A DNA stretch of 64,000 bases from Pseudomonas aylmerensis. GTDB lineage: Bacteria; Pseudomonadota; Gammaproteobacteria; Pseudomonadales; Pseudomonadaceae. Made by a program: the position numbers and the translations under genes. The stretch lies in NCBI RefSeq assembly GCF_001702265.1, contig NZ_MAUE01000012.1, forward strand, positions 380,172 to 444,171, given 5' to 3'. Each line of letters starts with the position of its first letter. Position 1 is the stretch's first letter. The notes beneath the pieces are model-generated. The model ran no database searches. It saw only the letters and a list, made by a program, of their open reading frames with translations, and had not been told where the DNA came from. Below are positions 55,054 through 64,000 of the stretch, piece by piece.

Positions 55054-55590
55054 CTAGTTGTTGATAAGTTCTGCGGCAACCGCCGCCAGATCGTCAAAAA
55101 TCAAGGTGCCTACCGGCAGGTTTTTCGCCTGGGTCTTTTCGCCTTTCCCGGTCTTAACCAAAACTGGCTGAGAGTCGACGGCTTTGGCCGCCTCCAGGTC
55201 ACCGAGGCTGTCCCCGACGAACCATAGCCCAGCCAAGGGCACCTTGTAATGTTCTGCAATGGTTTTCAACATGCCAGGCTTGGGTTTGCGGCAATCGCAG
55301 CCCTCATCCGGCCCGTGGGGGCAGTACACCACCAGTCCCACCTCACCGCCCTGCTCGGCCACCAACGTGCGCAAGCGCGCGTGCATGGCGTCCAGGGTGG
55401 CGATGTCGTAGTAACCGCGGGCGATGCCGGACTGGTTGGTGGCGATGGCCACCGTCCAGCCGGCTTTGCTCAACTGCGCGATGGCCTCGATCGAGCCGGG
55501 CAGTGGAATCCACTCCGCCACCGACTTGATGTAAGCGTCGGAGTCGTAATTGATCACCCCGTCCCGATCGAGAATCAGCAGTTTCAACAT
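55054..55590 (-). CDS. gmhB: D-glycero-beta-D-manno-heptose 1,7-bisphosphate 7-phosphatase
   Basis: The 178-residue HAD phosphatase has Asp8 and Asp10 in LDRDGVIN. It has the zinc-binding cluster CPHGPDEGCDCRKPKPGM. It removes the 7-phosphate in synthesis of the lipopolysaccharide heptose. It follows glyS after two bases. Confidence 0.93.
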   Translation of the reverse strand: MLKLLILDRDGVINYDSDAYIKSVAEWIPLPGSIEAIAQLSKAGWTVAIATNQSGIARGYYDIATLDAMHARLRTLVAEQGGEVGLVVYCPHGPDEGCDCRKPKPGMLKTIAEHYKVPLAGLWFVGDSLGDLEAAKAVDSQPVLVKTGKGEKTQAKNLPVGTLIFDDLAAVAAELINN

Positions 55591-55592
55591 GA

Positions 55593-57647
55593 TCAGCCCA
55601 GTACGGAAATGTCGGCGATATTGATGAACAGGCCACGCAGACGCGCCAGCATGGCGTAGCGGTTTTTGCGTACACCCGCGTCTTCGGCATTGATCATCAC
55701 CGCTTCGAAGAACGCATCCACCGGCTCACGCAAGGTGGCCAGGCGCGCCAGGGCTTCGGCGTAGTTGCGTTCGGCGATCAGCGGCTTCACCGCGTTTTCT
55801 GCCTTGGCAATGGCCGAGTTCAGCGAGAACTCCTTGGCATCGGCAAACAGGCCAGGGTCGACATCGGCGTTGCCCAGGCCTTCGGCCTTGCTCAGCAGGT
55901 TCGACACGCGCTTGTTCACGGCGGCCAGGGCATCGGCCTCAGGCAGTTTGCGGAAGGCCTGCACGGCTTGTACGCGTTGGTCGAAGTCCAGCGCCGAACC
56001 CGGCTGCAGGGCACGTACCGACAGGTACACCGAGACATCCACGCCTTCGTCTTCGTAACGCGCACGCAGGCGGTCGAACACGAACTCTAGCACTTGCTCG
56101 GCCAGGCCGGCTTGCTTGACCTTGCCGCCGAACTGGCCGACCGCGAACACCACGGCCTGGGTCAGGTCGAGGTCCAGCTTCTTGTCGATCAGGATACGCA
56201 GCACGCCCAGGGCAGCACGGCGCAGGGCATACGGGTCTTTGCTGCCGGTAGGCAACATGCCGATACCGAAGATACCCACGAGGGTGTCCAGCTTGTCGGC
56301 GATCGCCACGGCTGCACCGGTCAGGGTGGTCGGCAGTTCAGCGCCGGCACCGCGCGGCATGTACTGCTCGTTCAATGCCAGGGCGACATCGTCCGGCTCG
56401 CCGTCGTTGAGGGCGTAGTAGTAGCCGGCAACACCTTGCATCTCCGGGAACTCGCCGACCATCTCGGTGGCCAGGTCGCACTTGGACAGCAAGCCTGCAC
56501 GCGCAGCCCAGGCAGCATCCCCACCAATGCGTGGCGCGATGTAGGCGGCCAGCTTGGAGACGCGCACGGCTTTGTCGTAGACGCTGCCGAGTTTTTCCTG
56601 GAACACCACGTTTTGCAGGCGCAGGTTGAAGTCTTCGAGCTTCTGCTTCTTGTCTTGCTTGAAGAAGAACTCGGCGTCGGTCAGGCGCGGGCGCACGACT
56701 TTCTCGTTACCGGCGATGATCTGCTGCGGGTCCTTGCTCTCGATGTTGGCCACGGTGATAAAGCGCGGCAGCAACTTGCCATCCACGTCCAGCAGGCAGA
56801 AGTACTTCTGGTTGTCCTGCATGGTGGTGATCAATGCTTCTTGCGGCACGTCGAGGAAACGCTCTTCGAACGAGCACACCAGCGGCACCGGCCATTCAAC
56901 CAGCGCGGTCACTTCGTCGAGCAGGCTTGGCGGCACGATTGCGGTGCCTTCCTGCAGGCGGGCCAGCTCTTCGGTGCGCTTGCTGATCAGCTCGCGACGC
57001 TCGTTGGCATCGGCCAGCACGTAGGCTGCACGCAAGTCGTCGAGGTAGTTGGCCGGCGAGGTGATGCGCACGCTCTGCGGATGGTGGAAGCGGTGGCCAC
57101 GAGAATCACGGCCGGCCTTCTGGGCAAGGAGCGTGCAGTCGATGACCTGGTCACCAAGCAGCATCACCAGCCATTGGGTCGGACGCACGAACTCTTCCTT
57201 GCGCGCGCCCCAGCGCATGCGCTTGGGGATCGGCAGGTCGTTCAGGGAATCTTCCACGATCGTCGGCAATAGGCTGGCCGTTGGCTTGCCCTTGATGACC
57301 TGGCTGAAACGCAGTTTCGGGCCGCTCTGATCGATTTCGCTCAGCTCGACGCCACACTTCTTGGCAAAGCCCAGGGCCGCTTGGGTCGGGTTGCCGTCAG
57401 CATCGAAAGCGGCCTGGCGCGGTGGGCCGTCCAGGTTGATGTTACGGTCTGGCTGCTGGGTTTCCAGCGCGGTCAGCAATACGGCCAGGCGACGTGGCGC
57501 GGCGTAGACTTTTTTCGCTTCAAACTTCAGGCCAGCGCTGTGCAGGCCTTTTTCGATACCGGCCAGGAACGCGTCGGCCAGGGTATTGAGTGCCTTGGGT
57601 GGCAACTCTTCGGTGCCCAGTTCAACCAGGAAATCTTGAGCACTCAT
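55593..57647 (-). CDS. glyS: Glycyl-tRNA synthetase beta subunit
   Basis: The 684-residue protein begins [19 protein letters not shown]. It binds tRNA in the alpha2beta2 glycyl-tRNA synthetase. The start codon overlaps the glyQ stop (ATGA). The length is usual. Confidence 0.97.
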   Translation of the reverse strand: MSAQDFLVELGTEELPPKALNTLADAFLAGIEKGLHSAGLKFEAKKVYAAPRRLAVLLTALETQQPDRNINLDGPPRQAAFDADGNPTQAALGFAKKCGVELSEIDQSGPKLRFSQVIKGKPTASLLPTIVEDSLNDLPIPKRMRWGARKEEFVRPTQWLVMLLGDQVIDCTLLAQKAGRDSRGHRFHHPQSVRITSPANYLDDLRAAYVLADANERRELISKRTEELARLQEGTAIVPPSLLDEVTALVEWPVPLVCSFEERFLDVPQEALITTMQDNQKYFCLLDVDGKLLPRFITVANIESKDPQQIIAGNEKVVRPRLTDAEFFFKQDKKQKLEDFNLRLQNVVFQEKLGSVYDKAVRVSKLAAYIAPRIGGDAAWAARAGLLSKCDLATEMVGEFPEMQGVAGYYYALNDGEPDDVALALNEQYMPRGAGAELPTTLTGAAVAIADKLDTLVGIFGIGMLPTGSKDPYALRRAALGVLRILIDKKLDLDLTQAVVFAVGQFGGKVKQAGLAEQVLEFVFDRLRARYEDEGVDVSVYLSVRALQPGSALDFDQRVQAVQAFRKLPEADALAAVNKRVSNLLSKAEGLGNADVDPGLFADAKEFSLNSAIAKAENAVKPLIAERNYAEALARLATLREPVDAFFEAVMINAEDAGVRKNRYAMLARLRGLFINIADISVLG

Positions 57648-58597
57648 TGTGCAGCCTCCAGCTTAGCCAACACTTCATCACGCAAATCCGGGGTAGCCAT
57701 CGGGAAGCCCAGCTTGGCGCGAGCCAGCAGGTAGGCTTGGGCGACGGAACGCGCCAGGGTGCGCACACGCAGGATGTATTGCTGGCGCGCGGTTACCGAG
57801 ATGGCACGGCGAGCATCCAGCAGGTTGAAGGTATGGGACGCCTTCAACACCATTTCATAGCTCGGCAACGGCAGCGGCTGGTCGAGTTCGATCAGGCGCT
57901 TGGCTTCGCTTTCATAGAAGTCGAACAGTTCGAACAGCTTGTCGACGTTGGCGTGTTCGAAGTTGTAGGTGGACTGCTCCACTTCGTTCTGGTGGAACAC
58001 GTCGCCGTAGGTGACTTTGCCGAACGGGCCGTCAGCCCACACCAGGTCGTAGACCGAATCCACGCCTTGCAGGTACATGGCCAGGCGCTCGAGACCGTAG
58101 GTGATCTCGCCGGTCACCGGGTAGCACTCGATGCCGCCCGCTTGCTGGAAGTAGGTGAACTGAGTCACTTCCATGCCGTTGAGCCAGACTTCCCAGCCCA
58201 GGCCCCAGGCGCCGAGTGTTGGCGATTCCCAGTTGTCTTCGACGAAACGGATGTCGTGGACCAGCGGGTCCAGCCCGACATGTTTCAACGAGCCCAGGTA
58301 CAGTTCCTGGAAGTTGTCCGGGTTCGGCTTCAGGACTACCTGGAACTGGTAGTAGTGCTGCAGACGGTTCGGGTTTTCGCCGTAGCGGCCGTCAGTCGGG
58401 CGACGACTGGGCTGCACATAAGCGGCGTTCCAGGTTTCCGGGCCGATGGCCCGCAGGAAGGTAGCGGTGTGGAAAGTGCCGGCGCCTACTTCCATATCGT
58501 AGGGCTGAAGTACCACACAACCTTGCTCGGCCCAGTATTGCTGGAGGGCGAGGATCAAGTCTTGGAAGGTACGCACGGCTGGCGTAGGCTGGCTCAC
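57644..58597 (-). CDS. glyQ: Glycyl-tRNA synthetase alpha subunit
   Basis: The 317-residue catalytic subunit of the bacterial-type enzyme has the class II sequences [20 protein letters not shown] and [15 protein letters not shown]. The GTG at 58597 ([12 protein letters not shown]) is preferred over GTG 58606, because AGGTGAA lies at the right distance before it. It is transcribed divergently from tag. Confidence 0.96.
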   Translation of the reverse strand: MSQPTPAVRTFQDLILALQQYWAEQGCVVLQPYDMEVGAGTFHTATFLRAIGPETWNAAYVQPSRRPTDGRYGENPNRLQHYYQFQVVLKPNPDNFQELYLGSLKHVGLDPLVHDIRFVEDNWESPTLGAWGLGWEVWLNGMEVTQFTYFQQAGGIECYPVTGEITYGLERLAMYLQGVDSVYDLVWADGPFGKVTYGDVFHQNEVEQSTYNFEHANVDKLFELFDFYESEAKRLIELDQPLPLPSYEMVLKASHTFNLLDARRAISVTARQQYILRVRTLARSVAQAYLLARAKLGFPMATPDLRDEVLAKLEAAQ

Positions 58598-58678
58598 GAA
58601 ATTCACCTGTTACTTGGGCTGCGATTTAAAGAGCGGGAGTATACCCGATTCGGCCCTGCCACCACTCCCTGGAGCCTT

Positions 58679-59236
58679 ATGCCACGCTGCTTTTGGTGTT
58701 CTGAAGATCCGCTGTACATGGCTTATCACGATCAAGAGTGGGGAACGCCGCTGCGCGATGCGCAGGGTTTGTTCGAGTTGCTTTTGCTCGAAGGGTTCCA
58801 GGCGGGCCTGTCCTGGATCACCGTTTTACGCAAACGCGAGCATTATCGAAAGGTCTTGTTCGGCTTTGATGCCCAGCGCCTGGCACAGCTGACCGATGCA
58901 GAAATCGAAGCGCTGATGCTCGACCCGGGCATCGTGCGCAATCGCCTCAAGCTCAACGCCACCCGACGCAATGCCGCTGCCTGGCTGGCGCTGGAGGACC
59001 CGGTGGAGTTTCTGTGGTCGTTTGTGGGCGGCGTGCCCAAGGTCAATCATTTCAAGGACCGCAGCCAGGTCCCGGCCATTACGCCGGAGGCTGAGGCCAT
59101 GAGCCGCGCCCTGAAAAAAGCCGGGTTCACCTTCGTCGGCCCGACCATCTGTTACGCGTTCATGCAGGCCTCGGGCATGGTCATGGACCACACTCAGGAT
59201 TGCGACCGTTACGCGGACTTGGCCAACGCCGGTTAG
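58679..59236 (+). CDS. tag: DNA-3-methyladenine glycosylase I
   Basis: The 185-residue enzyme removes 3-methyladenine from alkylated DNA. The zinc ligands are Cys4 and His17 near the start, and His and Cys in the C-terminal MVMDHTQDC. ATG 58679 has GGAG five bases before it. A longer open frame upstream is a shadow of glyQ. Confidence 0.95.
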   Translation: MPRCFWCSEDPLYMAYHDQEWGTPLRDAQGLFELLLLEGFQAGLSWITVLRKREHYRKVLFGFDAQRLAQLTDAEIEALMLDPGIVRNRLKLNATRRNAAAWLALEDPVEFLWSFVGGVPKVNHFKDRSQVPAITPEAEAMSRALKKAGFTFVGPTICYAFMQASGMVMDHTQDCDRYADLANAG

Positions 59237-59276
59237 AATGGCGGCTTTGCGCACCACACACGATCAGGAGTGACCT

Positions 59277-60164
59277 GTGGAAAAGTTTAAAGGCGCCTTG
59301 CTGGTAGGCGCTCTTCGGTTGTTTGCCCTATTGCCCTGGCGCGCGGTTCAAGCGGTCGGCACGGCGATTGGCTGGATCATGTGGAAGACCCCCAATCGCT
59401 CTCGCGACACGGTGCGGATCAACCTCTCCAAATGCTTCCCCGAGATGGACCCGGTCGAGCGCGAACGCCTGGTCGGTCGCAGCTTGATGGACATCGGCAA
59501 GTCGCTGACCGAAAGCGCCTGCGCCTGGATCTGGCCGGCCCAGCGCTCCATTGACCTGGTGCGCGAAGTCGAAGGCCTGGAAGTGCTGCATGAAGCCCTG
59601 GCCTCGGGCAAGGGCGTGGTCGGTATCACCAGCCACCTGGGCAACTGGGAGGTGTTGAACCACTTCTATTGCAGCCAGTGCAAACCGATCATCTTTTACC
59701 GTCCGCCCAAGCTCAAGGCCGTGGACGAATTGCTGCGCAAACAGCGCGTGCAATTGGGTAACCGCGTGGCGGCCTCCACCAAGGAAGGCATCCTCAGTGT
59801 GATCAAGGAAGTGCGCAAAGGTGGCCAGGTGGGCATCCCTGCCGACCCGGAGCCGGCGGAGTCGGCCGGTATCTTCGTACCGTTTTTCGCCACCCAGGCC
59901 CTGACCAGCAAGTTCGTGCCGAACATGCTCGCGGGCCACAAGGCCGTCGGCGTGTTCCTGCATGCCCTGCGGCTGCCGGACGGCTCGGGTTACAAAGTGA
60001 TCCTGGAAGCGGCGCCGGAAGACATGTACAGCACCGACACTGCCACCTCCTGCGCGGCGATGAGCAAGGTGGTGGAGCGTTATGTCGGCGCCTACCCGAG
60101 CCAGTACATGTGGAGCATGAAGCGCTTCAAGAAACGCCCGCCGGGCGAGGCGCGGTGGTATTGA
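59277..60164 (+). CDS. Lipid A biosynthesis lauroyl acyltransferase (LpxL/HtrB type)
   Basis: The 295-residue membrane-bound enzyme has an N-terminal hydrophobic anchor and the acyltransferase motif HLGNWE near residue 120. It adds a secondary acyl chain to lipid A. The start is GTG 59277 with AGGAG before it. Pseudomonads have more than one such enzyme, so the exact position it acylates is not certain. Confidence 0.9.
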   Translation: MEKFKGALLVGALRLFALLPWRAVQAVGTAIGWIMWKTPNRSRDTVRINLSKCFPEMDPVERERLVGRSLMDIGKSLTESACAWIWPAQRSIDLVREVEGLEVLHEALASGKGVVGITSHLGNWEVLNHFYCSQCKPIIFYRPPKLKAVDELLRKQRVQLGNRVAASTKEGILSVIKEVRKGGQVGIPADPEPAESAGIFVPFFATQALTSKFVPNMLAGHKAVGVFLHALRLPDGSGYKVILEAAPEDMYSTDTATSCAAMSKVVERYVGAYPSQYMWSMKRFKKRPPGEARWY

Positions 60165-60197
60165 TTTACGTCGATCTGTAGACCCCTGCAGATCTAG

Positions 60198-60284
60198 TGT
60201 GGGAGCTGGCTTGCCTGCGATGGCATCACCTCGGTGTAACTGAAGGACCGAGTTGCCTGCATCGCAGGCAAGCCAGCTCCCACA
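60198..60284. repeat. Inverted pair of REP elements
   Basis: tgtgggagctggcttgcctg and its reverse caggcaagccagctcccaca enclose about 47 bases. This is the same arrangement as 21,270-21,360. It lies between the convergent lpxL-type and TPR genes. Confidence 0.88.
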
Positions 60285-60293
60285 GGAATCTCT

Positions 60294-60605
60294 TCAGGCT
60301 TGGCGGTCGAGTTTCTTCAGGAACACCGTCATCTCTTTCTCAGCCTGCTTGTCGCCATGCGCCTGGGCCGCTTCGATCCCCTTCTCCCACGCCAGCCGCG
60401 CTGCGGCACTGTCACCGTTGGCCTGATGGGCCTTGCCCAACAGCTTCCACGCCGCCGAATACTTCGGATCAAATTCGACGCACTTCTGCAAATGCTCCGC
60501 CGCCTTGGCATTGTCCTTCAAGTCCAGATACCCCTTGCCCAAGCCAAAGCGTAGCAATGAGTTATCCACACCCTTGGCGAGCATTTTTTCCAGGGATTCG
60601 AGCAT
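60294..60605 (-). CDS. Small tetratricopeptide-repeat protein
   Basis: The 103-residue protein is made of about two TPR units (LLRFGLGKGYLDLKDNAKAA, YSAAWKLLGKAHQANGDSAA) and a charged C-terminal helix. Such units mediate protein contacts. No partner is evident from the neighbours. A perfect DnaA box (60,562) lies inside the gene. Confidence 0.85.
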   Translation of the reverse strand: MLESLEKMLAKGVDNSLLRFGLGKGYLDLKDNAKAAEHLQKCVEFDPKYSAAWKLLGKAHQANGDSAAARLAWEKGIEAAQAHGDKQAEKEMTVFLKKLDRQA

Positions 60606-60686
60606 GGCTGTGCATCCTTTAGCTAGGTCGGGTTTTCAATAACGCCATCGCGGACAAACCCGCTTCCATAGCAGGAAAGCGATCTC

Positions 60687-60713
60687 CTGTGGGAGCGGGC
60701 TTGCCCGCGATGA
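60687..60713 (+). repeat. REP element (single)
   Basis: tgtgggagcgggcttgcccg with gcgatga is the same family as the pairs at 21,270 and 60,198. It lies between the TPR gene and the end of trkA. Confidence 0.8.
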
Positions 60714-60741
60714 GGGCGGCAGGCTCAGCTGAATGTGTTGA

Positions 60742-62115
60742 TCAGAAAAAGCTCAGGCCCACGTGGAACAACTTCTCCACATCACGGATATGTTTCTTGT
60801 CCACCAGGAACAGGATCACATGGTCACCCGTGGCGATCACCGTGTCGTCGTGGGCAATGATCACTTCTTCGTCGCGAATGATCGCACCAATGGTGGTGCC
60901 CGGCGGCAGGCCGATATCGCGGATGGCCTTGCCGATCACCTTGCTCGATTTCGCATCGCCGTGGGCAATCGCCTCGATGGCTTCCGCCGCGCCACGGCGC
61001 AGGGAGTGCACGCTGACGATATCGCCCCGGCGCACGTGGGCAAGCAAGGTGCCGATGGTCGCCAGCTGCGGGCTGATGGCGATGTCGATATCGCCGCCCT
61101 GGATCAGGTCGACATAGGCCGGGTTGTTGATGATGGTCATCACCTTCTTGGCGCCCAATCGCTTGGCCAGCAAGGACGACATGATGTTGGCCTCGTCATC
61201 GTTGGTCAGTGCCAGGAAGATATCGGCGTCGGCGATGTTCTCCTCCATCAGCAGGTCACGGTCCGAGGCGCTGCCTTGGAGGACGACGGTGCTGTCGAGG
61301 GTGTCGGACAAGTGCCGGCAGCGTGCCGGATTCATCTCGATGATCTTGACCTGATAGCGGCTCTCGATGGCTTCGGCCAGGCGCTCGCCAATCTGTCCGC
61401 CACCGGCGATGACGATGCGTTTGTAGGTCTCGTCCAGCCGGCGCATTTCGCTCATGACCGCACGAATATTCGCTTTGGCAGCGATGAAAAATACTTCGTC
61501 GTCGGCCTCGATCACGGTATCGCCCTGAGGCAGGATCGGTCGGTCGCGGCGGAAGATCGCCGCCACGCGGGTTTCCACATTCGGCATGTGTTCACGCAGC
61601 TGGCGCAATTGCTGGCCCACCAACGGACCGCCGTAGTAGGCCTTCACCGCCACCAGTTGGGCCTTGCCCTCGGCGAAGTCGATCACCTGCAAGGCCCCGG
61701 GAATTTCGATCAGGCGCTTGATGTAGTGGGTCACCACCTGTTCCGGGCTGATCAGCACGTCCACTGGAATCGCGTCGTTGTCGAAAAGCCCGGCACGGGT
61801 CAGGTAAGCCGCCTCACGCACGCGGGCGATTTTGGTCGGCGTGTGGAACAGGGTGTGGGCGACCTGGCAGGCGACCATATTGGTCTCGTCGCTGTTGGTC
61901 ACCGCCACCAGCATATCGGCGTCGTCGGCACCGGCCTGGCGCAGTACCGTCGGAAATGATGCGCGGCCCTGCACGGTGCGGATGTCCAGGCGGTCGCCAA
62001 GGTTGCGCAGGCGTTCGGCATCGGTGTCGACCACAGTGATGTCGTTGGCTTCACTGGCCAAATGCTCGGCCAGCGTGCCACCGACCTGCCCTGCCCCAAG
62101 GATGATGATTTTCAT
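60742..62115 (-). CDS. trkA: Trk potassium uptake regulatory protein TrkA
   Basis: The 457-residue cytoplasmic protein contains two Rossmann nucleotide-binding domains ([13 protein letters not shown] near residue 6; [14 protein letters not shown] near residue 235). Each is followed by an RCK C-terminal domain. It gates the TrkH/TrkG potassium channels in response to nucleotides. It lies 22 bases after rsmB on the same strand, the usual fmt-rsmB-trkA order. Confidence 0.96.
   Translation of the reverse strand: MKIIILGAGQVGGTLAEHLASEANDITVVDTDAERLRNLGDRLDIRTVQGRASFPTVLRQAGADDADMLVAVTNSDETNMVACQVAHTLFHTPTKIARVREAAYLTRAGLFDNDAIPVDVLISPEQVVTHYIKRLIEIPGALQVIDFAEGKAQLVAVKAYYGGPLVGQQLRQLREHMPNVETRVAAIFRRDRPILPQGDTVIEADDEVFFIAAKANIRAVMSEMRRLDETYKRIVIAGGGQIGERLAEAIESRYQVKIIEMNPARCRHLSDTLDSTVVLQGSASDRDLLMEENIADADIFLALTNDDEANIMSSLLAKRLGAKKVMTIINNPAYVDLIQGGDIDIAISPQLATIGTLLAHVRRGDIVSVHSLRRGAAEAIEAIAHGDAKSSKVIGKAIRDIGLPPGTTIGAIIRDEEVIIAHDDTVIATGDHVILFLVDKKHIRDVEKLFHVGLSFF
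60755..60770. other. Degenerate parS-like site in trkA
   Basis: On the minus strand TGTTCCACGTGGGCCT matches 13 of 16 bases of the parS palindrome, with one intact half. It lies at the 3' end of trkA. Weak binding is possible. Confidence 0.4.
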
Positions 62116-62137
62116 CCGGTCACTCCCTTAAACCCAT

Positions 62138-63448
62138 TCAGCCGCGTGCGGCGGCAATCTTGATCAGTTTGGCGTAATAGAAGCCGTCGTGTCCGCCTTC
62201 CTGTGCAAGCAATTGGCGACCATGGGGTTGCTTGATGCCGGCGGCCGTGGCGAGATCGAGCTCACGCGCACCGCTGGTGCGGGCGAGGAAGGCTTGGATC
62301 ACCTCGGTGTTTTCGGTGGGCAAGGTCGAGCAGGTGGCGTAGAGCAGGATGCCGCCGACTTCAAGGGTCGGCCACAGTGCGTCGAGCAACTCGCCTTGCA
62401 GCACGGCCAGGGCGGCGATGTCGTCGGGTTGGCGGGTCAGCTTGATGTCCGGGTGGCGACGGATCACGCCGGTGGCGGAACAGGGGGCGTCGAGCAGGAT
62501 GCGCTGGAACGGCTTGCCGTCCCACCAGGTGGCGGTGTCGCGGCCGTCGGCGGCGATCAGCTCGGCACTCAGGCCCAGGCGTGCGAGGTTTTCCCGCACG
62601 CGCACCAGGCGCTTGGCTTCCAGGTCGACGGCGACCACACCGGCGAGGTCTTTTTCGACCTCAAGAATGTGACAAGTCTTACCGCCAGGCGCGCAGCAGG
62701 CGTCCAGCACGCGCTGGCCGGGGGCCAGGTCGAGCAGGTCGGCGGCCAGTTGCGCGGCTTCGTCCTGCACGCTGATCCAGCCTTCGGCAAAGCCCGGCAG
62801 GCTGCGCACATCGGTGGCGGCGTCGAGAACAATGCCGTCGATGCTGTACACGCAGGCAGTAGCGCCAATGCCCGCGTCCGCCAGCAGTTGCAGGTAGCTG
62901 TCCCGATGGTGATGGCGACGGTTGACCCGCAGGATCATCGGCGGGTGTGCATTGTTGGCCGCGCAAATGGCTTCCCATTGCTCGGGCCAGAAGGCCTTCA
63001 GGGACTTTTGCAGCCAGCGCGGGTGGGCGGTGCGCACCACCGGGTCATGCTCCAGCTCGGCCAGCAGCGCTTCGCTTTCACGCTGGGCGCGGCGCAGTAC
63101 GGCATTGAGCAGCGCCTTGGCCCAGGGCTTTTTCAGTTTATCGGCGCAACCGACGGTTTCGCCGATGGCCGCGTGGGCCGGCACGCGGGTGTAGAGCAAC
63201 TGGTAGAGGCCCACCAGCAGCAACGCTTCGACATCGGCATCCGCCGCCTTGAAGGGCTTTTGCAGCAGCTTGGCCGCCAGCGCCGACAAGCGCGGCTGCC
63301 AGCGGGCAGTGCCGAAGGCCAGGTCCTGGGTGAAGCCACGGTCGCGGTCGTCGACCTTATCCAACTGCGTGGGCAACGAACTGTTCAGCGAAGCCTTGCC
63401 GTTGAGGACGGCGGCGAGAGCCTTGGCGGCGGCCAGACGCGGATTCAT
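62138..63448 (-). CDS. rsmB: 16S rRNA (cytosine-967-C5)-methyltransferase
   Basis: The 436-residue protein has an N-terminal NusB-like RNA-binding domain (about residues 1-140). The SAM domain has [28 protein letters not shown] (catalytic cysteine) and [11 protein letters not shown]. The start overlaps the fmt stop (ATGA). Confidence 0.96.
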   Translation of the reverse strand: MNPRLAAAKALAAVLNGKASLNSSLPTQLDKVDDRDRGFTQDLAFGTARWQPRLSALAAKLLQKPFKAADADVEALLLVGLYQLLYTRVPAHAAIGETVGCADKLKKPWAKALLNAVLRRAQRESEALLAELEHDPVVRTAHPRWLQKSLKAFWPEQWEAICAANNAHPPMILRVNRRHHHRDSYLQLLADAGIGATACVYSIDGIVLDAATDVRSLPGFAEGWISVQDEAAQLAADLLDLAPGQRVLDACCAPGGKTCHILEVEKDLAGVVAVDLEAKRLVRVRENLARLGLSAELIAADGRDTATWWDGKPFQRILLDAPCSATGVIRRHPDIKLTRQPDDIAALAVLQGELLDALWPTLEVGGILLYATCSTLPTENTEVIQAFLARTSGARELDLATAAGIKQPHGRQLLAQEGGHDGFYYAKLIKIAAARG

Positions 63449-64000
63449 TGCGCGACCACCCCGAGAAGCGTGCCCAGGGCAAATTTCTCACGACGGCTGT
63501 TGAACAAATCGCTGAAATTAAGCGCCTTGCCCCCGGGCAATTGCAGACGGGTCAGGCACAGCGCCTGCTCACCACAGGCGACCAACAGGCCGTCCTTGCT
63601 GGCGCCGATGATTTCACCGGGAGCACCTTTACCGTCGGCCAGGGTGGCGGCCAATACCTTCAGGGCTTCGCCATTGAGGCTGCTGTGGCAGATCGGCCAC
63701 GGGTTGAACGCGCGCACCAGGCGCTCCAGCTCCACGGCCGGGCGGTTCCAGTCGATGCGCGCCTCGTCCTTGTTCAGCTTGTGGGCGTAGGTGGCCAGGC
63801 TGTCGTCCTGCACTTCGCCTTCCAGGGTACCGGCGGCGAGCCCGGCGATGGCCTGGATCACGGCAGGTGGGCCCAGTTCGGCCAGGCGGTCGTGCAGGCT
63901 GCCGCCGGTGTCTTCGGCGGTGATCGGGGTGGTGACTTTGAGCAGCATCGGGCCGGTGTCCAGGCCAGCCTCCATGCGCATCACGGTGACGCCGCTTTCA
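63445..64000 (-). CDS. fmt: Methionyl-tRNA formyltransferase, C-terminal part (partial)
   Basis: The frame enters from the right edge and is open to the stop at 63445, giving about 185 residues. It holds the end of the catalytic domain ([10 protein letters not shown]) and the C-terminal tRNA-binding domain. It formylates initiator Met-tRNA. It forms the usual fmt-rsmB-trkA operon here. Confidence 0.95.
   Translation of the reverse strand, partial: ESGVTVMRMEAGLDTGPMLLKVTTPITAEDTGGSLHDRLAELGPPAVIQAIAGLAAGTLEGEVQDDSLATYAHKLNKDEARIDWNRPAVELERLVRAFNPWPICHSSLNGEALKVLAATLADGKGAPGEIIGASKDGLLVACGEQALCLTRLQLPGGKALNFSDLFNSRREKFALGTLLGVVAQ

Noticed and set aside
54972..55097. Longer N-terminus for the PlsC-type protein
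   Set aside because: The 42 extra residues are Arg/Pro-rich and precede a clear ATG followed by a membrane anchor.

Overview
The window is a stretch of Pseudomonas chromosome, most likely of the fluorescens group, centred on the replication origin. The gene order rpmH-rnpA-yidD-yidC-mnmE on one side and dnaA-dnaN-recF-gyrB on the other is the classical gammaproteobacterial origin neighbourhood. The proteins read as pseudomonad versions, the DNA is GC-rich, and copies of the Pseudomonas REP sequence (core gtgggagcnggcttgcc) lie between genes. Species assignment is from recognition of protein sequences, not from a search. I found no rRNA, tRNA, CRISPR array, prophage or insertion sequence.

Left arm (1-22,800). 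A gene cut by the edge (HflK-like) is followed by a six-gene plus-strand cluster (1,133-6,787). It resembles the E. coli ynbABCD genes: CDP-alcohol phosphotransferase, hydrolase-methyltransferase fusion, PAP2-tyrosine phosphatase fusion, a small membrane protein, a PlsC-like acyltransferase and a CDP-diglyceride synthase. Together these could form a second phospholipid pathway. Then come a divergent Lrp/AsnC regulator and LysE exporter, a 1,934-residue alpha-2-macroglobulin overlapping pbpC (PBP1C), a LemA/GIDE-like membrane pair, and the amino-sugar genes glmS, a DeoR-type regulator and glmU.

Centre (22,800-50,000). The complete atp operon (atpI-B-E-F-H-A-G-D-C, minus strand) has a good promoter at 30,062-30,090. 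Upstream of it lie parB, parA, rsmG and mnmG. Between mnmG and mnmE sits a Fur-box-preceded iron-uptake unit (ECF sigma factor, FecR-type anti-sigma factor, TonB-dependent receptor). mnmE, yidC, yidD, rnpA and rpmH lead to the origin region at 42,896-43,480, and dnaA, dnaN, recF and gyrB run the other way. A second cluster of DnaA boxes with an AT-rich tract lies at 34,484-34,806. Two perfect or near-perfect parS sites lie in recF, one just after gyrB, and a degenerate one in trkA.

Right arm (49,700-64,000). A response regulator is divergent from a periplasmic FecR-domain protein and a CHASE2 histidine kinase. Then follow plsC, gmhB, glyS, glyQ, tag, an LpxL-type acyltransferase, a small TPR protein, trkA, rsmB and fmt (cut by the edge).

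The most striking non-gene signal is the count of perfect DnaA boxes (TTATCCACA on either strand). I counted 33 by hand, where about 0.5 is expected at random. They occur inside coding sequences in different reading frames, are dense at 31-45 kb and 4-23 kb, and are absent from the atp operon.
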